Below are positions 1-11,000 of a DNA stretch of 64,000 nt, one piece after another. A program made the position numbers and the translations under genes. This DNA comes from Capniomyces stellatus (taxonomy: Eukaryota; Kickxellomycota; Harpellomycetes; Harpellales; Legeriomycetaceae): the NCBI GenBank assembly GCA_001661515.1, contig LUVW01000010.1, forward strand, positions 186,001 to 250,000, written 5' to 3'. The notes below the pieces were generated by a model. It did not search any database. It was not told the origin of the DNA and saw nothing but the letters and a program-made list of their open reading frames with translations. Every line of letters begins with the position of its first letter. Positions within the stretch are counted from its first letter, which is position 1.

Positions 1-107
1 TCACCAGGCTCAAAAGCAAACCAGTTGCGATTAATTTCGACCCATCGCCAAACTATTTTATTGCGCTTTAATTGATTTAAAAAATCAAAAACATTCATCG
101 CTTTCAT
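1..107 (-). CDS. N-terminal fragment of an unidentified protein, runs off the left edge
   Basis: An ATG at 107 opens a frame that stays open for 35 codons to the window edge. It encodes a start such as MKAMNVFDFLNQLKRNK followed by an aromatic stretch (VWRWVEINRNWFAFEPG). The tryptophan/aromatic spacing is loosely like the start of a WWE-type fold, but this is too little sequence to assign a family. The upstream side (108-577) has no competing frame. Start choice rests only on this being the first in-frame ATG. The fragment could also be the first exon of a spliced gene or chance. Confidence 0.35.
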   Translation of the reverse strand, partial: MKAMNVFDFLNQLKRNKIVWRWVEINRNWFAFEPG

Positions 108-577
108 ATAACTTTTCACATTTATTAACGTTCATATTAATAAATTTCAATAAAAAAAAACATTCATCAGATGATTTTTGTCAAACGAGAAAAAAAACTC
201 GTTTACTAACAATTAATTCTCTCATCATGCAATTTATTTGTGATTGGTAATCAAAAAGCATGAGAACTGAAATGGCTGTGAATATTATTACGCTTTTGAT
301 ATGAAATACAATAATATTCTGGATTTGAAGACAAAGGGCCCTTGGTTTAAACATTAATGCTCAAAACCGCGAACTAACAAGTAACGGCGATATCGGTTTA
401 GTGATCAGCCCAATCAACTCAATCAGCTCAAGCAGCTCAATATCTGAACATAGTTTATATTGACACTCCGACTATGTTGGTTGAAAAAAAAAAAGTAAAC
501 ATTTTAATCAAAATCAGAATCATAGCAAAAAAAAAAGTGTGGGGTTTAGGTCTACATTTATCATCCGATTCATAATT
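108..577. other. Intergenic, AT-rich
   Basis: Lies between two minus-strand genes, so it should hold the terminator of the small gene at 578-838 and the promoter of the fragment at 1-107. Several A-runs and T-runs are visible (150-160, 189-196, 484-494). I see no coding frame or RNA gene. Confidence 0.6.
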
Positions 578-838
578 CTAGCCATAAAAAGAGTCAGTAT
601 CAGATGGAGCAGATGGAGCAGTCCCATTTTCAGGATTATCAGACTTGTTGAACTCGTTGTCAGGCAAATCACCAAATTCACTGAACAGATAGTCTGAATG
701 GACGTTGCGCCATTCTTTACCATGTACTTTATAATCCCCACTGTCTCCAAAGTAATATTTAAATTCGCTAATAATAGATTTATACCTTTTTTTACTGCGC
801 CAATTTGTAGGATTTCTTGCACGCATTCCCAGCCCCAT
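578..838 (-). CDS. Small acidic hypothetical protein
   Basis: An 86-residue frame from the ATG at 838 to a TAG at 578. The N-terminal third is basic (RNPTNWRSKKRYKSIISEF), the middle is aromatic-rich (KEWRNVHSDYLFSEFGDL), and the last 25 residues are polar, acidic and Ser/Pro-rich. This composition looks like a genuine protein, not an antisense shadow, and no longer frame overlaps it. I do not recognise the family. The frame continues upstream without a stop for four codons, so an upstream exon spliced into it is possible. No signal peptide or membrane segment is visible. Confidence 0.45.
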   Translation of the reverse strand: MGLGMRARNPTNWRSKKRYKSIISEFKYYFGDSGDYKVHGKEWRNVHSDYLFSEFGDLPDNEFNKSDNPENGTAPSAPSDTDSFYG

Positions 839-1548
839 AACGCGTGCCAAATATCGTGTTCATAATTTTATTTTTATTTTTCCCTGCCACCGCCCAAAAT
901 ATAAAGTTGTATTTGACTTCATACAACTCGTTAAAGGCAAAAATATTTCTTTGATCATCAAGACATCCTTTCTACGCAGTCAGTTCAAGACCGGCTTGTC
1001 GTTGCAGATTTTGTCAAATTAGAACTCGTTAAACACCTTATTTACGTCATAATGTTTGGCAAACATTACACTGATGACCGGCCTGTTATTTAGTGGACAC
1101 GTTAAATTTTAGATACAGGTATCAGAAACAGTAACGTTCTTGGAGGCTATCCGAAAGTCTCGCCACTTGATCCTTTCAAGGCTTAAAGTAGCACCAACCT
1201 CCTTGGACTAATTCTTAAAGGATATAGACGATATACTTGATCGGAGGTGTATTGGATAACCGAGGCATTATGAATTTAGGAACATAGGTATTGTGCAGCA
1301 TAACATTATATATTCTAATTTGTTGTTTTTGTAGCCAATAGGCCTCATTAATAAGTATAAAATTACACCAAGAAGAAATTTTAAATTGTTTTTTTTTAGG
1401 ATCAGCAATTTGCGTGAAGAAAATAATTTTTTTTTTTTTAAAAAAAAAAATAATCACAAACATCTTTGTAGAGCCTTGTTTACAATCAGTTAAGTTCAGT
1501 TTTAAAATTTGAATACACAAATAGTGGAAAATATAAATTACGAACTTT
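839..1548. other. Intergenic between divergent genes
   Basis: Divergent promoter region between the small minus-strand gene and PUS7. It contains a perfect T-run followed by A-run near 1427-1450, able to fold as an A/T hairpin. I see no supported coding frame; the minus-strand frame running through 1215-1874 is an antisense shadow of the RGG exon. Confidence 0.55.
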
Positions 1549-4500
1549 ATGTCAAGTATCTGGAGTATTGTAAAGACAATAACACCAGCAAAGCTTAAAG
1601 TTGAGAATTCAAGAGCAATAACCAAGTTGAGAAATAAAATGGGAGAACCAGAATTTAAAAAGTCGCGAATGGAATTTAGCAATGATTCAAGACAAAGACA
1701 TTCGAATAATAGAGGCGATAGACGCGGAGGAGGTCGGGGTGGGGGGCGTGGGGGCCGTGGTGGAGGACGGGGTGGAGGAAGAGGCGGTGGCGGAGGACGG
1801 GGTGGAGGAAGAGGCGGTGGCGGAGGAGGAGGGCGCGATCGCGATAGAGCCAGAAACTCGAATTTTAACAACAATGGTTAGTATAACTTGCAATAGCAAA
1901 AGCACTGAAGGTGATGGTTAAAGTCAAGACAGGAGTGAATAAAAGTAGTGATTTGGATTAAAACAATTTAGATAGAGAGAGGAGAGATAATGGAGGTAAA
2001 TCGCGAAATGAGTACCATTTTAAAGAAGGCGAGGTTGGAATTAAAGAGTTTGTGAGTCCAAATTCAACTGGGTTTCAGGCAATAATAAAGCACAGGCAAG
2101 TATTAGCAAGTTTTTTCTTTTGCATTTTTTTGAGTTAAATGAAAGCAGAGTTAACCTTTGGATGGTGTTTGAAAATAGATATAGCGACTTTATAGTAAAT
2201 GAGGTGGATAAAATGGGGAATGTCGTGGAGATAAAATCACTGATTGAGGCTAAAGAGAATGGTGCTGAGGAAAAGGAGAAGGAGATTGTGGTGGAGATTA
2301 GCACAGAGGAGAAAGCCGAGGTACTTATTTGACTAAATATTTGGAGAGTAGATTGAAATGAAAAATAGAAATATTGCTTTAACAAGAATGAATGACGGGC
2401 TGTGTGGTACAATAGAAGGTGATGGGGCTTTTGAAGCCAGTATTGGGAGAAGAGGTGACAAGCGGGTTAGTGAAGTTTTGTGTGCAGAAGCTAGAAGAGA
2501 TTATAGAAGAGCCAAGAGTGGAGGAGGAGGGCAAAGAGGTTCAAGTGGAGGGGAGACAGGGGAATAAGAGGCCTAGATATAAGCACGTAGAGCCGTTCAT
2601 TATTGATCAAGAGTTGAGTAAGGAGAACAGAGGGCTAGTGTACTCGACGGTGAAAGAGGTTTTCAGCAATACAGTTGATGGAAAGACAGTTGATGGGAAG
2701 ATATGTTTGGAAATTAAAGGAAAGCATGGTCAACGTGGCGGGAACCGGGATAGAAACAATCGACGTGAGTGGAACCACAAGGGCAAGTTTGTGCATTTTA
2801 CGTTGATTAAAGAAAACAGAGAGACTTTGGACATTTTCAACGAGATTTCGCGAGTAATGGGGTAAGTAGTGTTAATTTTACAAGGGGGGGGGGGGGGGGG
2901 GGGNNNNNNNNNNGGGGGGGGGGGGGGAGAGTGGAAGAATAAATTCACAAATTTTGAAATCAATTAAAGTGGGAATGAAAAATAGAAAAAAAGTAATAAA
3001 AAATATATAAAAAATAAAATGGTGGAATGATTTAGGATTCAAAACAAGGCGTTTGCGTTTGCAGGCACAAAGGACAAGAGGGGGATAACGACGCAAAAAT
3101 GTTCGGTGAATATGGTTGAGGCAAAGAGGCTTATGGGATTCAGCAAGAGGCTGGCAGGCGCAATGTTGGGAGATTTCGAGTACAAGGAGGAGCCGTTGAA
3201 GCTTGGGGAATTGCTGGGAAACCAGTTCCAGTTGGTGTTGCGACAGATAGAGCCAAGTTTACAGCAAGGGATAGAGATGGGGCTGAAGAGTTTGAGCGAG
3301 TTTGGGTTTATAAACTACTTTGGGATGCAGAGATTTGGGACAGGATCGATTGGATCGCATACTGTGGGATTGGAAGTGTTGAAGCAGAATTGGGATAACG
3401 TTGTTGATACGATTTTGAGGCCTAGAATTGGGGACCGTGAGGGAGTTGATTTGGCAAGAAAGGTTTGGGTTGACACAAAGGATCCTGTAAAGACGATGGA
3501 CGCGATGCCATTTAACGGGACAGTTGCGGAAAGAAGCATTCTCAACTGCTTCATCCAAAACGGGAACATCACCAACGCATCAGGAGCATTTGCGATGGTA
3601 AATTAGCAAACTTTTAATTAGAGTTACATTGTTTGAATTTGGCTTTAATTATAATGGGACATTGTGTAGGGAGAAGGAATAAAGATTTTCAGAGCTGATA
3701 ACAAATCAATGATAATTGTAAAAATATGTGCTATAGGTTCCAAGAAACTTGAGGTTGATGTATGTCCATGCGTATCAATCATACGTATGGAACACAGCAG
3801 CATCAGAACGAGTGCGGCTATATGGAGCTAAGCAGGTCGCAGTTGGGGACTTGGTTTCAATAACGTCAAAGCCAAACATGGACTCAACAGCCAATGCCGA
3901 GGCACAAAAGGACAAAGATGGGGCAGCCACGGATCTTGGATTGGATTTGGGCGGGGACAGGGATGGGGTGGAGGTAGAAGCAGGGGTAGAGTTGGAGGAT
4001 AATGGGAGAATGCAAGTCGAGTATGTGACTGAGCAAAACATTGAAAAGTACACAATTGACGATGTGGTTTTGCCAACTCCGGGATGGGATGTAAAATATC
4101 CATCAAACGAGGTTGGTGTGTTATACAAGCAGATGTTGGAAAAAGACGGGCTGGACATTGACAAGATCCAATCGCATGCTATTAAAGAGTACAGACTAAC
4201 AGGAAACTATAGATACTTGGTTGAGAAGCCACGAGATATAAGCTGGGAGTTTGTCGAGTACAGCTCTGAAAACCAAGACTTGCAAAGAGAGTTAAGGGAT
4301 ATCCAGGGAGAACTGCTGGAAAAGGAGTTTGGAATTAAGCTAGCGTCATCCAGGTCAAGAAGAGTCAATGGAAACGGTGGTGATTCCTTGGACAAAGGAA
4401 ACAATCCAAACGAAATCCCAATAGTCAACCCCAAATTCATTCCAAAACCAGTCGAGCAAGAGCAAAAGCAGGAGCAAGAGTCCGAGTTGGTTGCTGGTGG

Positions 4501-4783
4501 TGAGCAGCCAGAGCTGCAGAAGTCTGGTTCTGCTGAAAACGCTCCCAGAACCGAACCAACCGAAGGTAAAATGGCTGTTGATTCTGAAGTGATGCCAAAG
4601 CATCTGGCTCTGAAAATCAAGTTCTTTTTAAGATCAAGCACGTATGCCACCATGATGCTGCGTGAGATCATGCGTGTAGAAACTGCTTCTAGCCACCATG
4701 CTGGGCTCAGTGGGATATCGAGTTCTTCCGATCCTGCCGCCTCTTCTACTTGCACCATTAGCGACAACCAGCCAAGTATTTAG
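1549..4783 (+). CDS. PUS7: tRNA/RNA pseudouridine synthase, PUS7/TruD family, RGG-tailed
   Basis: Converts uridine to pseudouridine in tRNA, U2 snRNA and mRNA (known for PUS7). My model: exons 1549-1876, 1972-2095, 2179-2320, 2416-2861, 3036-3597, 3737-4783, 882 aa, every junction in phase. Seen: an N-terminal tail with dense RGG/GGR repeats (about residues 55-100); family block GFQAIIKHRYSDFIVNEV across exons 2/3; FVHFTLIKENRETLD; the catalytic motif AFAGTKDKRGITTQK (TruD aspartate in GTKDKR); GFINYFGMQRFG; and LMYVHAYQSYVWNTAASER. The C-terminal 150 residues are Glu/Ser-rich. Intron 2 (2096-2178) must use a GC donor (AG/GCAAGT). Intron 4 (2862-3035) holds a poly-G assembly gap. The start could instead be the ATG at 1639 (MGEPEFKKSR), which keeps the RGG tail. 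Confidence 0.93.
1763..1822 (+). repeat. Exact 30-bp tandem duplication in the RGG exon
   Basis: Two identical 30-bp copies (1763-1792, 1793-1822), each coding ten residues of Gly/Arg. They sit inside a longer GGN/CGN-rich stretch (about 1725-1840) that codes the RGG tail of PUS7. This looks like recent slippage or unequal exchange keeping frame. Confidence 0.8.
2884..2927. repeat. Poly-G tract with 10-N assembly gap, inside PUS7 intron 4
   Basis: Twenty G, ten N, fourteen G. It lies in the intron between 2862 and 3035, sense strand poly-G. The true length is unknown. Such a tract can form G-quadruplexes and stall polymerases, which fits the gap. Confidence 0.9.
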
Positions 4784-5056
4784 ACTTTAAGCATCTTTAT
4801 CCATTGAGTTCTGGTATTGTTAAAACTGTTGGTTTGCTTTTTTTTTCTCCAAACCCAGTTATGTTGGTTTCAACGCTATCTTAGTTTTTTGTTTTTGTTT
4901 CTGTTTTAATGATAATTTAAAGATTTGAGAATAAAAGTATAGTAAATATATTATTGTTTATCCAACGTTAAAGTCGCACAAATAAAATTATGAAAATGAA
5001 ATAAATAAAAAAATAAAAATATATATAAATAAATCGCAAAATGTAAATAAATAAAC

Positions 5057-8000
5057 CTAGAAATCTTGAACAACTGACGATTTGACCCCGGTCAACTTGA
5101 CAAACGAGTCAACAATCTGGTGGATGTTGGCAATCCACTTGGTTTTGTGCAGCTTTGCAAAGTTGTTTGTAGGCTGGGATGCATTAACACCTGTGCATTG
5201 GTAAGGGCTAGTTAGCTCAAGCGCAACCCTGCTTTTATTCCTTGCCCAACCGCCACTATGACCACTGTTCCTGGCCAGACTTCTGTCGAGTATTGTCGCT
5301 TCAAAAAGCAGACAGCTTGGTGAAACAAACTCGGTTTCGCACCCATCAACCTGTTCGTTGATACAGGTATCTGGAGCCACTTCGACAGCTTTGCTAGCCG
5401 AGCCTTCCATTGCGGGTTCTGGCCCAACTAGAACGTAACTCTCAATCTGCTTTTTGGTCAGCAAATCGTCCCAAACCCCGTATGTCCCTTGGCTCCTGGC
5501 TTCGCTTCTCAAACCACCAGTGCTTTCGCCCAGGTTTTCGCTGGGTACTTGTTGCTGAGTAGGCTCAAAGTCGTCAACCCACTCAACCACTTGGCTAAAC
5601 AAAGTGTTGGCCTTCAAACTTATCCTCAGGCTCTCAGCATCCTCGCTGTTCGAATTAGGTACACTTGGATTAACCTTATCGCCACTACCATCGCCACTAC
5701 CATCACCGCTTGGATCCAATATTCTGGAGGCGGTAACTTCTGCTGCTGTATTAGTCTGGTTAGCAGCTAGGTTGTCTGAAGCTGTGTACACGGGAACAGA
5801 CTTTCCAAAGGTCGTCAACAGCCTGCAGTACAAATCCACAACAAACAAATCAATATCAAAGTCTACATCAAAATCCATTTCACCCTCGCTATCTACGCCA
5901 TCTCCCCCACTGCTGTCACGGTTACTTCCGTCTTCGTTTCTGTTACCAGCATCCGACCCCTCAGTGCTTCTTTCGCAAGAAATCTGCTCAGTTCTAGGGG
6001 TTGGATCCGGCACAAAAGTATCCTTATTAACCCGGGCTGAGCTGCTGCTACTTCCAATCCCACCCGAGCCACTGCTTAATGCATTTTCCACGCTTGGCAT
6101 GTTGGCGCTAGAGCCGGCGCCGTTGGTTGCTGTGGTCAACGAACTAACGACTTTTCTAACAGACCCGCAGATTCTGTGCAAAAAAACCAAAACTTTGAAC
6201 GTCTGTCTATAAACCAAAACAAACCTCGATAACTTGCTGACAAAGTTGGCAGAGTTGATGACGCTGTTGCGGTCATTTACCAACAAACTAGGCAGAACCG
6301 TGTCTAAATCAACGTGCTTTGGGTGTGATAAATAAATCAAAAGCTTTGGAAACTGCTTAAAAACGCTTTTTCCCAACCCAAACAGCCTTGCCATTCTTTG
6401 CGCCATTGACTTGTGCACTGAATCAAACAACCTCTTATCGACTTGCATGTTCATTGCATTGCCGAATGGCAACTCCATTCCTAAACACAACCCAGTGCCT
6501 TTTCTACCCATCTGCTTCGCCCTCAAACTTTTAAACGACATGAACGCGCGCTCGTCGGTGCTGCCAAACCCACCTGCCAAATTGGAACTCGAGTGCGTAA
6601 ACATCATCAAGTAAGTCTCAACTGTAATTTTAGCCAGTTTCAGCCTCGCACTCTTGAACATGCTGTCCTTGTCTAAAAACATGCCTTCAGCACCTATAAT
6701 CCTCTTGCACAAAATCTGGACAATCTCAATCCCATTCACAAACAAATTGGTCTGTTTATAAAAATCCATGTCAACATCATCACTAACGCCAACTCCAACA
6801 TCAACACTTTCGCCACCACTTGCATCTTCCGCATCATTAACACCAACACCAACACCCAAACCACCACTACTTTTACTCAGCTTGTTGGGCTTGGAACTTG
6901 GCCCCATGGCTAAGCCTGCTCTTGCACAGTCAAAAACCACATTCATTGCAAACAAAACGTACTTTTCTACATACACATAATGCTTTCCTGGAAATTCGCT
7001 TTCGTTCTTGTAGAAGTTTACCAACCCTCTACTCGTCGCCTTTAAATATACAATTGTTGACAACACATTCCTTGCTTCAAAACAATCGCCATCAATGTAA
7101 TAGCTCATATACGATAGCAGGAATGTCGGCTTATGGTGCAGCTTGCGCTTATCAGCTAGCAAAACTATTTCCAAGCACTGCCTAATCGACCTATACACTT
7201 CCTCTTTGCCAAACTCCATTGGCGCATTACACTTGCTACATTCCTCAATTCGTTTAACTACCTCCATCTCTCCATTCACCTCTCCATTCACCTCAACTGG
7301 GCTGCTTTTGGTGTCACTATCCATGCCACTACTTGGCTTCTCGTCGTTCTCCCACTCATTTCCTTCCTCCTTTTCGCTTTCTCCGCTTCTCTCCTCTCTG
7401 CTTTCACCGTCACAGTTTCCAGACTTTCCGTCCTCACTTCCTGCATCCTCACCACTACTATATCTGCATTTGTCAATATCGCTGCTTGTATCATCTATTC
7501 TTATAACGCTTTCCCTATCTACAACCATAGACGTCCTTTTCGAACCCTTGGTTTCTTTTGTCGGCTTGATAGGCGGTTGGCTTTCCAAGTTTGGTAAAGA
7601 TTTGCCTCTACCCTTGGGTTTGCCTTTGGGTTTTCCTTTGGGTTTACTTTTTGCCCCCGAGTCTGAATGAGTATTTGCAGCTACTGACTTGTTTATTTCA
7701 ACGACAATGTCAAAATTGTTGCCTCCAACTTCTAAATTCTCTTGAATCCTCTTGGATTTGGACTTTGGTGTTAATTTCAACTTGGCTTTGGTCTTTGGTC
7801 TCGGTTCCGGCTTATCGTTAGCATACAATTCTTCCTCTTTTTCTTCTTCTTTGCCCATTGACTTACTCTTCTCTCCCACAAAATCTTTGCTTTTTTCTTT
7901 GCCCTTTTCCTTGGATTTTGGTGTTGTTTTTGGAGTCATTTTTGGAGTCGTTTTTGGAGTTGTTTTTGACTTTTGTTTTGATTTGAATTTAGACCTGGAC

Positions 8001-11000
8001 TTGAGTTTATCTGGCCCAATTGCTCCACCGTTTGAACCCGCTTCTTCAGCATCAGTTATCTCAACCACTTCAATCACCTCGCTATTTGCCTTTTTCTCCT
8101 TTGCCTTTTTGACTCTACCCTTTGTCGGTGTTTGCTCAGCCACCTCTTGCTCCAGCCTCTCTTCCACCTCCATTCCATCGTCCTCAATTGGTTTCTCGCC
8201 GATTTCCTGGCTGCTACTTATACCAACAACCTCCATTTCTAACGAATCTCGAGTAGATTTAGACTTTGATCTTAGCCTCGATCTTAACGGAGCTGCCACT
8301 GACGCCTTGCTGTTTTCGCTAAACTCACATCCCTCAATGGCTTTACAGCCTTTAGGGTCAACCTTTTCAACAGCTGTCGTCTCAACATTATCCTTTACCT
8401 TTTGTGACTCATCAGTATCCAGTTCTCCACATTTTCCAACTACTCGACCATTTTCTGACCCGATTAAACTAGATTTGGCCCCTTGCACAGCCTTCCCCTC
8501 TAGTCTTGTCAGACTGGGTGGGTTGGGCAAAGCAAGAATGTACTTTGATGCAACACAGGCACACATTTCGTCAGTCAGCAGCCTTTTCACCAGTGTGGAA
8601 AACAGCTTTACAACCGGCTCAATCGCCAAATCATTCAGCCCAACAAAACACTTCCCACCATTACCGCCGCTCTCAGTGTCGCCCTCCGTATTACCTGCTG
8701 TGTTTCCACTACTGCTGGCTATGGCTGCGGGAATCGACAAAGAACTCCTGCTTAACAGTGCAGGATTTGGCGGAATTGGGATGTTTAATTCTTTCAACGC
8801 CGTGCTTGGATTCACTACTGAAACAACAGAACTGTTCCTCGAACCTAAAACAGCTGGATTCGCGTTCCCCGACACACTCAACGCCGAATAAATCGACTTC
8901 AAGTACATCACGCAAGCCTCCTATAATTCAGCAGCGATACAAATAACATTACTACTGGTGTTTCGGCACATCCCTAATCTACTAAAGCCGTGATGCATAC
9001 AAACAGTACATTTACTTACATTATACCTTCCCAACTTCGATAAGGATTTGCCAAACATGTAATCGCACATCCAGTCAACACTAAACAAAGCATTGAAGTT
9101 GGCACTGTAAGCACCTAAGGAACCTAAATTTTAATTTTCAAATAAATATCACATGTTACGACTGTTAATAATCTAAAAATGACAACACTCTGTTGGTGTC
9201 AACTGTTTAAACTAAATCTGGGTTGAGCATCAATGTATCCAAATACTCATATTTATTTGTTACCGTTGATATGGGCTGAGGCAATGCTTCCAACACTAGC
9301 TTTACGTTTCATTCCAACCCCACTGACAGCGCTGGTTTGAGTACTACTTTCACCGATAATCAACCCAAGTTCATCGGCTTGAAGCGACACACTATTGTTT
9401 CTGCTGCTATTCCTGCTGCTGCTTTTACCACCGCCTCTGTTTCGGCTGCGTGCCTTACTGCCACTGTGGTAGCTACCAGAGGTCTGTATGCTCTTAAACT
9501 GGCCAAAATGGATGTTTGGGAATAACCGGGCGCATTTTAGCAGACTTGTGGATGTAAGATATGCCAAGTTGGCTGATACAACGGGGTTGACTCTGCGGCT
9601 TAAAGACGCGCTTACTTTTCTTTTGAAACTCTCGAGCTGGTGGACATGTTTTTCTTTGGAATTACCCGACTGACCTCCTGCTTTTGTTGCTGGTGGCGCC
9701 GGTTTAGTTCGGTCAGAATTTGACGAGATACCTGATGGTTCGTTGGGCTGGCTAAATGGCCGCATGTTTAGTGGTGCCGATGCCATCCTATAAACCAAAC
9801 TCGCCGTGCTAAACAGTAACTCATGCTTTGTTGCTACATTTGTCGATGGATCCAGAATCAAAGAATCTGAGCCAAACCCGTCCCCGCCTATGGAATCTTG
9901 GTCATCAGCGTCAGTAGCGATGCAAACAGCCTGTGAAAAGCACAGCAGCGCCGTATGCATGCACCAGCCAATCCCATACTTGCCAACAGGATACTCGTCA
10001 TCGTCCTCTTCATCCTCCCCACCGCCTTCCTCATCACTATCTTCATCCAGCTTGCTGCTCACACTATCCATGCTTTTTGAACTTGCTGTGTTCGCTAACG
10101 ACCTTGTGCGCGATATCTGGTCGGCACTCGATATCAGCAAACAGTCGCATCTCTCCAGCAAAGTCTTGCCCAACACATACCAATTTGTCCAAACGAACGG
10201 ATTTAAAACAACATGGACCAGGTATAGGTTGATTATTGGAATGTAATCAAACGCCGTCTTCAGCGGGTTTAATGATTTCCTGATCTTCAGTTGGTCCTTC
10301 TGGATGCTTGCGTTGAAATAATGTATTGTTTGGTAAGCCTTTAAAATTATATCAACCCTTCTGCTGGGGTTAAGTTCGTTTTCGCCAATACCATCGGCAC
10401 AAAGTCCATGACTGAAACCGTCTGCTTTTGTTTGATCCACTTTAACGCAGTTAACAAACGAGTAGCTGTCGCCATGGCTAGCACTGGCTCCTGACACACT
10501 TCCAATCCGGCTGACAGGTCCCATCTTGACTCTTTTAAACCTACTCCTCCTGGTTGATGACAGCGACATTTTATTAGATAAAATACCTAGCATTTCCAGC
10601 ACCTTGGTGTTGCCAACACCGTTTTCAGACAAATAGTCCATGACACACATTCCATTGATCAAAATCGCATTTGTAGAGCTTTTGTTCACGTTGATGTAGT
10701 CTGAAAAGTGGTTAGGAAACTCGTGGATTTTCATCTGCTCGCGTCTATACTTTCTGCTCTTTGTTTGGAACAGGTCGTATACACAAGACAAATTGTTGAA
10801 TGACGCAAACAGAATCTCAAACAAATGCTTGTTGGACCTAAGAACCGAATGCTTGTTGTTTATTATAGCCTCATACATCTGTGGCTTCAGCAACTTGTAC
10901 ACCACAGCTGCAGTAAACGGTGTCAACTCGGTTCCCCCCGAAATAAAACTTTTAGACTTCCTAACCCACCTCAAAACCTCATTATCCACGCTATCGCTCC

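Noticed and set aside
1215..1874. 219-codon minus-strand frame rich in proline
   Set aside because: It is the antisense of the PUS7 RGG exon; the poly-Pro run comes only from reading GGN/CGN codons backwards, and the rest lacks protein-like features.
2096..2134. GT-AG alternative for PUS7 intron 2
   Set aside because: Donor GTATTA with the acceptor near 2134 would give an intron of about 34 nt and insert residues into a conserved block; the GC-AG version restores the TruD consensus.
7752..8891. 379-codon plus-strand frame inside HIR3
   Set aside because: Antisense shadow of the low-complexity HIR3 exon, with Ser/Phe/Leu-rich composition and no family features.
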